The notes under the pieces were generated by a model. That model was not told where the DNA came from. It did not search any database and worked only from the letters and a program-made list of their open reading frames with translations. From positions 248,001 to 312,000 of the forward strand of contig NZ_QPMJ01000001.1 of NCBI RefSeq assembly GCF_003369835.1: DNA of 64,000 bases. The letters are read 5' to 3'. Shown in pieces: positions 1-6,498 of this stretch (positions within the stretch are counted from its first letter, which is position 1; every line of letters begins with the position of its first letter). Origin of the DNA: Halorussus rarus (GTDB lineage Archaea; Halobacteriota; Halobacteria; Halobacteriales; Haladaptataceae). Position numbers and translations under genes: made by a program.

Positions 1-203
1 TCGGCGATGCTCTCGTCGTGGACCGCGTAGGTCTCCTCGTCGATACCGCCCTGCGGGAGCCGGGTCTGCATCTCCTCGACGGTCGACTCGTCGGCCCGGA
101 CGTGGGCCGCGCCGTGGTGGACGTCCACGACGGTCCCCACCCGCGTCCCCTCGCGGTCCACGACGGCCTTGTCCACGTCCTCCTCCGTGAGTGCGACTGT
201 CAT
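1..203 (-). CDS. PRC-barrel-like small protein, 3' part cut by window edge
   Basis: The reading frame starts at an ATG at 203 and runs off the window. The visible residues begin MTVALTEEDVDKAVVDREG and continue with a short beta-rich stretch (GTRVGTVVDVHHGAAHVRAD). That pattern resembles PRC-barrel domain proteins, which are common in haloarchaea as small cytoplasmic proteins of unknown role. No membrane segment or signal peptide is seen in the visible 67 residues. The family assignment rests on the pattern VGxVxDV followed by alternating hydrophobic residues, so it is moderate. Function cannot be stated. Confidence 0.6.
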   Translation of the reverse strand, partial: MTVALTEEDVDKAVVDREGTRVGTVVDVHHGAAHVRADESTVEEMQTRLPQGGIDEETYAVHDESIA

Positions 204-283
204 GCGCCGGTAGTACGGCGTCGTCACCCTTCACGCCACCGGCCGACCGGCTTCGTCGCCGTCGGCGGGCGCGTCGTTCTCGC

Positions 284-373
284 GTCCGCGGCGGTGGCCC
301 TTCGCGGTGGAGGTCGACCCCATCGTTTGTCCGCGGCGGTGGCCCTTCGCGGTGGAGGTCGACCCCATCGTTT
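284..373. repeat. Perfect 45-bp tandem duplication
   Basis: Two identical 45-bp units lie head to tail at 284-328 and 329-373, starting gtccgcggcggtggccc and ending cgaccccatcgttt. The unit length is a multiple of three. The second copy runs into the likely promoter of the methyltransferase that starts at 400: a T-rich cgttttg at about 369-375 sits about 28 nt before its ATG. The duplication therefore also duplicates the region just upstream of that promoter. It looks like a recent slippage or unequal-crossover event. Confidence 0.95.
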
Positions 374-399
374 TGTCGCCGGCCGTCGTAGGCTCCGGC

Positions 400-1077
400 A
401 TGGCGACCGACGCGACGGCGGCGGCACAGCGGTTCTACGGGCGGTGGGCCGACCTCTACGACGTGCTCGCGCGTTCGACGCCCGGCCTCGGACGGCTCCG
501 GGCCCGGGTCGCGGACGCGCTGGCGCTCGACCCCGGCGACACCGTGGTCGAGATGGGCTGTGGCACGGGGGCGAACTTCCCGCACCTCCGCGAGCGGGTC
601 GGCCCGGAGGGCCGGGTCGTCGGCGTGGACTTCACGCAGGGGATGTTGGTGCGGGCCCGCGACCGCATCGACCGCGAGGGCTGGCGGAACGTCCACTGCG
701 TCCGGGGCGACGCCACGAGCGTCGCGTTCCGCGAGCCGCCCGACGCGGTGCTCGCCACCTTCGTCGTGGGGATGCTCGGCGACCCCGCGGCCGAGGTGAA
801 CCGGTGGGCCGACACGGTCGCGCCGGGCGGCCGCCTCGCGCTGCTCGACGCCGCCCAGACCACGCGGTGGTTCGGCTGGCCGGTGAACCGGGCGTTCCGC
901 GGGCTGGTCGTCGCCTCCTCGCCGAGCGGCGTCGACGCCTACGAGGCGCCGCCGTGGACGGTGCTTGACGGCCGGGTCGCGGCCGCCCGGCGCGCGCTCC
1001 GGGAGCGGGCCGCCGCCACCACTCACGAGGAGCACGCGCTCGGGGTGGTGCGACTCACCGCCGGCCGGATCGAATAG
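400..1077 (+). CDS. Class I SAM-dependent methyltransferase
   Basis: This is a 225-residue cytoplasmic protein. Motif I of the Rossmann-fold methyltransferases is clear (VVEMGCGTGANF, about residues 48-59), followed by the acidic motif II region (VVGVDFTQGML) and the post-I region (VHCVRGDATSVAF). The start N-terminus RFYGRWADLYDVL is typical of the UbiE/COQ5-like branch that methylates small molecules. The ATG at 400 is chosen because a T-rich promoter-like box lies about 28 nt upstream and because the frame further upstream only reads through the 45-bp repeat. The substrate is unknown. No operon partner is adjacent. Confidence 0.85.
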   Translation: MATDATAAAQRFYGRWADLYDVLARSTPGLGRLRARVADALALDPGDTVVEMGCGTGANFPHLRERVGPEGRVVGVDFTQGMLVRARDRIDREGWRNVHCVRGDATSVAFREPPDAVLATFVVGMLGDPAAEVNRWADTVAPGGRLALLDAAQTTRWFGWPVNRAFRGLVVASSPSGVDAYEAPPWTVLDGRVAAARRALRERAAATTHEEHALGVVRLTAGRIE

Positions 1078-1239
1078 GGCGGCGGGGTTCGGCGATGGCC
1101 GAGGCCGCACCGCCCAGAAGGGTGTCCAGTTTGGGGGTAGTGGTGGGGGATACCAGCCCCGGACGACGGATACTGACAGTCTGAATCGCGACGTCGCCGA
1201 GTAACGCGTGACCTCCCACCAAGGTAAACGGGCCCATCC

Positions 1240-1255
1240 GACAGGGTCACCTGTC
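1240..1255. other. Short inverted repeat downstream of the 1310-2110 gene
   Basis: The 16 bases gacagggtcacctgtc form arms gacagg and cctgtc around a 4-nt centre. It lies in the 230-bp gap between the convergent ends of the methyltransferase and the membrane zinc-ribbon gene. It could be a 3'-end hairpin for either transcript. No T-run follows on either strand, so calling it a terminator would go too far. The rest of the gap holds nothing recognised. Confidence 0.4.
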
Positions 1256-1309
1256 AGAGCCGGCGCTGGCGTGCGAACAGGCCCCACGAACTTCCGGGTC
1301 GCCGCACGA

Positions 1310-2110
1310 CTACCTGACTCGCTTCTCGGCTATCTGGACGTCGCACGCTTCGCACGACGCGACGACGACGTTCACCGGCGGTTGGCAACACGACTCGACG
1401 GTCTCCTCGTCCCGAACGAGCGCGGCCCCGCAGGCGGGACAGTCGCGCCGGAGCGCCCGGAGCGTCGCGAGGGCGTCGAGGCGGTCGTCGACGCCCAGGT
1501 CGTCCCACGACGGCCGGCCCGCCAGTACGCTGCCGGCCGCCGCGTCGGCGACGAGGGCCGGCTCCGAGGGCCACTGGACCAGTCGCTCGCCGCTGACGAA
1601 GAACTGGGCGGGTCCCACGGCCGAGACGTCGTCGGTTTCGACGCCGAGGGCAGCGGCGACCGCCTCTCGTTCCACGTCGGCGGCGTCGATGTCGTCGACG
1701 ACGTCGTTCCACGCGCGCCGGAACTCGGGGGCGAGTCGCCGGTCCCCGCCGGCGTCCCGGTCGACCGCCCCGAACCGGTCGAGGGGGTCGGCCTCCCCCG
1801 ACGGACCGGCCGGTGCGAGGTCGCTCGGCGCGCGGTCGACCGAACTCGGCGCCTTGCCGAACAGGTCGAGCACCGACGCGGGGAGGTACCGCTCGGTCAG
1901 CGCCGGCGTCCCCGGGACGAGGTAGCCCCGGAGGTAGACGACGAGCGCACTCGCCGCGAACGCCGCCGCCCCGACGACGGGCGAGACGACGGCGAGGGCG
2001 GCGCTCGCGATACCCGCGAGGAGCAGATTCACCAGCGTGCACGGGGCACACCGGTTCTCCCCCGTGTACGCCGGTTGGCGCACCGTCTCGAAGAGTCGCT
2101 CGATCCCCAC
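1310..2110 (-). CDS. Membrane protein with C-terminal zinc-ribbon
   Basis: This is a 266-residue protein with a GTG start at 2110. A short N-terminal Cys pair (ENRCAPC) precedes two hydrophobic helices at about residues 25-65. A long acidic soluble region follows and ends in a zinc-ribbon-like motif (CPACGAAL ... SCCQPP ... CEACDVQ, about residues 218-257). The combination suggests a membrane-anchored protein with metal-binding cytoplasmic ends. I do not recognise a named family. A TATA-like ttattag sits about 28-35 nt before the GTG on this strand, which supports the start and a near-leaderless transcript. It is divergent from the quinoprotein operon. Confidence 0.75.
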   Translation of the reverse strand: MGIERLFETVRQPAYTGENRCAPCTLVNLLLAGIASAALAVVSPVVGAAAFAASALVVYLRGYLVPGTPALTERYLPASVLDLFGKAPSSVDRAPSDLAPAGPSGEADPLDRFGAVDRDAGGDRRLAPEFRRAWNDVVDDIDAADVEREAVAAALGVETDDVSAVGPAQFFVSGERLVQWPSEPALVADAAAGSVLAGRPSWDDLGVDDRLDALATLRALRRDCPACGAALVRDEETVESCCQPPVNVVVASCEACDVQIAEKRVR

Positions 2111-2403
2111 GTGACGAATTAGATATGGGGTTCTCGAACTAATAACTGGGGCGTTCGTCTCAGTACGGAGTCACGTCATCGAACGGTGACGACGGCCCTT
2201 AAAAAGATTCCAGACAATAATTTATGTAGATTCTTGTCGGGTCTTCCGAACGCTGTTCTGATTGCTCTTCAGTGGGGCAATTTACCGCCGGGTATCTTAC
2301 CGTTAGGGCCGGTGCACGATTACCGAACGTTGAAGGACGACAACGGTGTGAATCGCTTCGGGGTGAGTTACCGAATGACACTTCGACGCGGGGGGATCGA
2401 TTG
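2111..2403. promoter_or_regulatory. Divergent intergenic region upstream of the quinoprotein operon
   Basis: About 290 bases separate the zinc-ribbon membrane gene from the Tat-protein gene. The centre (2200-2300) is clearly richer in A and T than its surroundings and holds several TATA-like words: ttaaaaa near 2200, aataattta near 2217 and aattta near 2280. This is the likely control region of the operon starting at 2404. An open frame across it has poor third-position GC and is not convincing as a gene. Which TATA is used cannot be decided from sequence. If the one near 2280 is used, the 5' UTR is about 95 nt. Confidence 0.5.
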
Positions 2404-3309
2404 ATGACATATCGAACGCCCGAGATCGACTCGGAGGACCGGCGGCAGTTCCTGCGGGTGCTCGGGGTGACGGGGGCCGCGGCCGCGGGGGCGGAGCTCA
2501 CGATGGGCGAACTCCGCGACGCGATGACCGCGGAGGCGGGCGGGGAGCTCGCCGCCATGGGCGAGTCCATCCGGTCGGACCTGACCGGCGAACTCGACCC
2601 CGCCCTGCTCGGCACCGGCGTGACCGACATCGCCGCGAGCGCCGAGCAGCTGCCGGCGCTCCGGGAGATGGGGATTCCGGCGCAGGACAGCACCGCGTAC
2701 CAGGAGGCGGCCGCGCCGGTGTGGGACGTGTACGACCACCTGAAGGGGGTCGGGTTCTTCGAGAGCGTCGAGACCCACCTGCCGGCGTTCACCGAGGACC
2801 ACATCGAGTCGACCGCCAGGGCGCTCGTGGGGGCCGAACCGCTCACCGGGCTGCTCTCGGAGGCGGGCTTCGCCGAGCAGGAGAAGACCGCGCTGGTCTC
2901 GAACGTGGTCAACCGGCGCGAGCGGCTCGCGCTGTGGGTGCCGACCAAGGACATCCCCGAGCGGGTCGAGTACGACCTCGCGCACGTCGCGCCGCTTCAC
3001 CAGCGCGCGCTCGGCGGGGTCGGGCTCTGGATGGACGACCTCGACGAGTACCTCTGGCAGAAGGAGATCCTGATGACCGACGACATCCTCGACAAGGGGA
3101 TCTGGGACCTGAAGGTGATGCTGGGCGGGGCGGAGCTGCTGACCAAGGCCGCGACCGACGTCGCGGGCGAGGCCGAACTCACGAACAGCCAGCTCACGGC
3201 CGCGCTGACGGCCGGCACCGCGAGCATGATCCTCGGTCAGGAGGACCTGACCCAGGACGTGTACCGCATCACCGACGACGTGCGAGCGCCGCGCCCGGAG
3301 GGATTCTGA
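2404..3309 (+). CDS. Tat-exported helical protein, first gene of the quinoprotein operon
   Basis: This is a 301-residue protein whose N-terminus carries a twin-arginine signal: Arg13-Arg14 in the context EDRRQFLRVLG, followed by a short Ala/Gly-rich hydrophobic stretch. The mature part is predicted mostly helical, acidic, and without Cys, haem or copper motifs. I do not recognise a family. The stop codon is one base before the ATG of the PQQ dehydrogenase, so the two are almost certainly co-transcribed and possibly translationally coupled. The dehydrogenase itself has no signal peptide, so an attractive inference is that this protein is its Tat-signal-bearing partner and escorts it out as a folded complex. 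The start is the ATG that places the RR motif at residues 13-14. Confidence 0.8.
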   Translation: MTYRTPEIDSEDRRQFLRVLGVTGAAAAGAELTMGELRDAMTAEAGGELAAMGESIRSDLTGELDPALLGTGVTDIAASAEQLPALREMGIPAQDSTAYQEAAAPVWDVYDHLKGVGFFESVETHLPAFTEDHIESTARALVGAEPLTGLLSEAGFAEQEKTALVSNVVNRRERLALWVPTKDIPERVEYDLAHVAPLHQRALGGVGLWMDDLDEYLWQKEILMTDDILDKGIWDLKVMLGGAELLTKAATDVAGEAELTNSQLTAALTAGTASMILGQEDLTQDVYRITDDVRAPRPEGF

Positions 3310-3310
3310 C

Positions 3311-5056
3311 ATGTCGACAGACCTGACCAACGACCCGGCAGTCAAGGCCGCCAAGGAGATCGAACTGAAGGAGGTAGAGGACGGCTACACGCTGGTCAAC
3401 ACGCCCGACGAGTCGGTATCGAACCAGTACAACGTCCAGGACATCCCGGAGCGGGACGTGACCCAGGAGATGCTGTCCAACACCGGACAGAATCCCGAGT
3501 CCTGGCTGATGTACGGCGGCGACTACACCCAGAAGCGCCACACCACCGCCGACGTCATCACCAAGCAGAACGTCCAGAACCTCGAGATCGAGTACCTCCT
3601 GCAGACCGGCGTCGGCTCCAGCATGGAGGGGACGCCGCTGGTCGTTCCGGGCGACCCGCCCGTGATGTACCAGACCAACGGGCCGAACCACGCGAAGGCG
3701 GTCAACGCTCGGAACGGCGAGGTGCTGTGGACGTACACCTACTCGAACCCGACCGACATCCACGGCAATCAGCCCGCCGAGGACCGGTTGCTGCTGTGTT
3801 GCGACGCCAACAACCGCGGGTTCGCCATCCTCGGCGACAAGGTGTTCATGACCACGCTCGACTCGGGGATGGTCGCGCTCGACCGGTACACCGGCGAGGA
3901 GCAGTGGTACACCTCGACCGCCAACTACGAGGTCGGCTACTCGGCGACCTGGGCGCCCGTCATCTACGACGGCAAGCTCATCACCGGGAGCGCGGGCGGC
4001 GAGTACGGCGTCCGCGGGTTCATCATGGCGCTCGACCCGGAGAACGGCGACGTCCTCTGGCGGCGGTGGACCACGCCGGAGGACCAGTGGGTCGGCACCA
4101 GCTACGAGCAGGGATGTGGTACCAGCTGGATGACCCCGACCGTCGACGAGCAGCGCGACACGCTGTACGCGCCGATCGGCAACCCCGGTCCGGACTTCGA
4201 CGGCTCGGTTCGGCCCGGCCCGAATCCCTTCACGTGCGGGACGTTGGCGGTCGACACCAACAGCGGCGACGTCAAGTGGAACTTCCAGGAGAGCCCCCAC
4301 GACGTCTGGGACTACGACTCGATCGCGCCGCGCATCCTGCTGCGCGACCAGGAGGTCCGGGGCGAGACCCGCGACGTGGTGGTCAACCCCGGCAAGACGG
4401 GGTGGAACTACACCACCGACGCCGAGTCCGGCAAGCTGCTCGTGCGGAGCCAGCCGACCTGCCAGCACATCAACATGTGGGAGATGGTCCCGCACGTCGA
4501 CAGCGACGAGAGCATCTCGTACGTGCCCGGACCGCAGGGCGGCAACGACTGGCAGCCGCCGTCGTACAGCCCGCAGACCGGGTACGTCTACCTCAAGCAG
4601 CAGAACACGCCGGTCGAGATGTGGTGGGACCACGCCGAGTACGAGCCGGGCACGGCCTACTTCGGCGGCACGTTCGACGACTGGCCCCACGTCGAGACGC
4701 CCGAGGGGTGGAACGGCCACACCAGCGCCATCGTCGCGGTCGACCCGCTCACGGGCGAGCGGGTCTGGCGCGAGTGGATCGACGACCGCAACTACCTCTG
4801 GGGCGGTTCGATGACGACCGCGACGGGGCTGGTGTTCCTGGGAACGCAGAAGAACCGGTTCATCGCCTACGACGGCGAGACCGGCGACCGGCTCTGGGAG
4901 TCGCCGAACCTCGGCGCACCCATCAGCTCCTCGCCGATGAGCTGGTACGATCCGGGAACCGGGAAGCAGTACGTCGCGGTACAGGTCGGCGGCAGCGGCT
5001 GGCTGCGCCACGGTCCGCGGGGCAGCACGGTCGCCGTCTTCTCGCTCGCCGAGTGA
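3311..5056 (+). CDS. PQQ-dependent alcohol dehydrogenase, lanthanide-type active site
   Basis: This is a 581-residue eight-bladed propeller quinoprotein with repeated W-motifs such as NGEVLW, TGEEQW, NGDVLW and TGDRLW. Seen directly: the vicinal disulfide Cys163-Cys164 (LLCCDANNRG), Glu231 (GGEYGVRG), Trp273 (GTSW), Asn291 (GNPGPDF), Asp334 and Asp336 (HDVWDYDS) and Lys362. Spacings closely match methanol dehydrogenase Trp243, Asn261, Asp303 and Arg331. From family knowledge, the cysteines and Trp sandwich PQQ, Glu/Asn/Asp bind the metal, and Asp334 is the catalytic base. An Asp two residues later marks the lanthanide-dependent XoxF, ExaF and PedH enzymes, where calcium enzymes have Ala or Ser. 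The protein should oxidise an alcohol outside the membrane. It has no signal peptide of its own and no fused cytochrome c domain. The substrate is not predictable. Confidence 0.9.
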   Translation: MSTDLTNDPAVKAAKEIELKEVEDGYTLVNTPDESVSNQYNVQDIPERDVTQEMLSNTGQNPESWLMYGGDYTQKRHTTADVITKQNVQNLEIEYLLQTGVGSSMEGTPLVVPGDPPVMYQTNGPNHAKAVNARNGEVLWTYTYSNPTDIHGNQPAEDRLLLCCDANNRGFAILGDKVFMTTLDSGMVALDRYTGEEQWYTSTANYEVGYSATWAPVIYDGKLITGSAGGEYGVRGFIMALDPENGDVLWRRWTTPEDQWVGTSYEQGCGTSWMTPTVDEQRDTLYAPIGNPGPDFDGSVRPGPNPFTCGTLAVDTNSGDVKWNFQESPHDVWDYDSIAPRILLRDQEVRGETRDVVVNPGKTGWNYTTDAESGKLLVRSQPTCQHINMWEMVPHVDSDESISYVPGPQGGNDWQPPSYSPQTGYVYLKQQNTPVEMWWDHAEYEPGTAYFGGTFDDWPHVETPEGWNGHTSAIVAVDPLTGERVWREWIDDRNYLWGGSMTTATGLVFLGTQKNRFIAYDGETGDRLWESPNLGAPISSSPMSWYDPGTGKQYVAVQVGGSGWLRHGPRGSTVAVFSLAE

Positions 5057-5078
5057 ACGAACAACACAGATTACAACC

Positions 5079-6311
5079 ATGTCACACGACTTCACGCGGC
5101 GTTCGTTCCTCTCGGCGGCGACCGGAGCGAGCGCCCTGGCGTTCGGTATCGGCTCGACGGGCGCGAGGCAGGGACCGACCTACACCCTCGCGATGACTCC
5201 AAACGGTTGGGTGGGACAGTCGCCGACGGAGATAGACGGGCAGAACAATCCGACGCTCAACCCCGACCCCGGACAGGAGGTGACGATCGAGTGGGAGAAC
5301 CGGACCGACATCATCCACAACTTCGCCATCACGAGGCGGTATCCGGGCGGGGAGGCGCTCCAGCGGTCGGACTACGTCGCCCCGGGCGAGAGCCAGTCGG
5401 TCACGTTCACCGCCGAGGAGGGCCTCGGGGCGTACTACTGCGAGAACCACCTCGACGAGATGGGCGAGATCGTCGTCGGCGAGGGCCAGCAGACCCAGGC
5501 GACGACCCAGGACGTGGAGGTCGAGCGCACGGCGCAGGCCTCCGTCCCGGTGACGACGTTCCGGTTCGTCGGCTCCACGGAGGGCTGGCAGGGGCTCGCG
5601 CCGTCGAGCATCCAGGGCGAGACGAACCCGACGCTCCAGATGGTGCCGGGCAACCTGTACGCCATCCACTGGATCAACGGCGACGGCGCGCCCCACAACG
5701 TCGAGATCAAGAACGACCTGAACCAGGAACTGGTCCGGTCGGACATCACGGCGCGCGGCGGCGCCACCCAGACCGTCAAGTTCCTGGCGACCGAGCAGAT
5801 GACGGAGTACTACTGCCAGTACCACCCGCTCCGGATGAGCGGCGACATCGAGTTCGTCAGCGAGGAGCAGGTCACCCAGCAGCCGACCACCGCCGAGGAA
5901 CAGGCGGAGTTCACGCGCCACACGGTCTCGCGGGACATCTCGCAGGCGAACGAGACCCAGCAGACGACGGCGCCTGGCCGGACGACCACCGCCGCCGACC
6001 AGATGACGACGGAGGAGCAGACGACGATGGCTGGCCAGACGACGGTCCCGGGTCAGACCACGATGGCGAACCAGACGACGGCCCCGGGTCAGACCACGAC
6101 GGCGAACCAGACGACCACGATGGCGAACCAGACGACGGTTCCGGGTCAGACCACGATGGCGAACCAGACGACCGCCGCGGACGTCGGCAGTGTCGATGTA
6201 TCGTCGATCGTCAGACAGGTCCCGGCCCCGGGCTTCGGCGCGCTCACGGCGCTGGGCGGCATCGGCGGCGCGATGAGCTACCTGCTGTCCCGCGGTAACG
6301 ACGAGGAGTAG
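5079..6311 (+). CDS. Tandem two-domain blue-copper protein with PGF-CTERM anchor
   Basis: This is a 410-residue protein. It has a Tat signal (Arg7-Arg8, TRRSFLSAATG), two homologous cupredoxin domains, a long Thr/Gln/Asn linker and a C-terminal PGF-CTERM-like tripartite tail (PAPGFGALTALGG, hydrophobic helix, SRGNDEE). Type 1 copper ligands are visible in both domains: His80, Cys121, His124, Met128 and His206, Cys246, His249, Met253. The shared words GWxGxxPxxIxG and NPTL show internal duplication. The linker has many NQT sequons, so N-glycosylation is likely. PGF-CTERM proteins are lipid-anchored by archaeosortase A. Sitting 22 bp after the quinoprotein gene, it is the likely electron acceptor, taking the place of cytochrome cL in bacteria. 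Confidence 0.9.
   Translation: MSHDFTRRSFLSAATGASALAFGIGSTGARQGPTYTLAMTPNGWVGQSPTEIDGQNNPTLNPDPGQEVTIEWENRTDIIHNFAITRRYPGGEALQRSDYVAPGESQSVTFTAEEGLGAYYCENHLDEMGEIVVGEGQQTQATTQDVEVERTAQASVPVTTFRFVGSTEGWQGLAPSSIQGETNPTLQMVPGNLYAIHWINGDGAPHNVEIKNDLNQELVRSDITARGGATQTVKFLATEQMTEYYCQYHPLRMSGDIEFVSEEQVTQQPTTAEEQAEFTRHTVSRDISQANETQQTTAPGRTTTAADQMTTEEQTTMAGQTTVPGQTTMANQTTAPGQTTTANQTTTMANQTTVPGQTTMANQTTAADVGSVDVSSIVRQVPAPGFGALTALGGIGGAMSYLLSRGNDEE
5953..6172 (+). repeat. In-gene tandem repeats coding a Thr/Gln/Asn spacer
   Basis: The linker of the blue-copper protein is built from imperfect repeats coding QTTxPGQTTMAN-type units, with at least four copies and DNA words such as ccgggtcagaccacgatggc repeated. 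Each ANQTT unit offers an N-glycosylation sequon. Such spacers lift haloarchaeal surface proteins away from the membrane and through the S-layer. Repeat number is likely to vary between strains. Confidence 0.85.
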
Positions 6312-6326
6312 GCGATACCGCGACCG

Positions 6327-6350
6327 CAGCTTTTTCGGTCCGACGCGACC
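6327..6350 (+). terminator. T-run after the quinoprotein operon
   Basis: The run ttttt at 6331-6335 lies about 20 nt after the stop of the blue-copper gene, within a GC-rich context (cgcagctttttcgg). Archaeal RNA polymerase terminates at short T-runs without needing a strong hairpin. The site lies between two convergent genes, so it would serve the plus-strand operon. Confidence 0.45.
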
Positions 6351-6498
6351 GCGGGTCTCGTTCCGACAGGAGCACTCCGACCGACAGGCGAACCGGCAGC
6401 CATCGGCTCGGATTCGGATAAACGACGGAACCGTGAGAACCGTCCGCTCGCAGTCGGATACGACCGGCGCCCCGAGGAATCGGGCGACCGACGCCGAC

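Noticed and set aside
2186-2404. 72-codon frame upstream of the quinoprotein operon
   Set aside because: Poor third-position GC, lies in an AT-richer promoter region, no family features.
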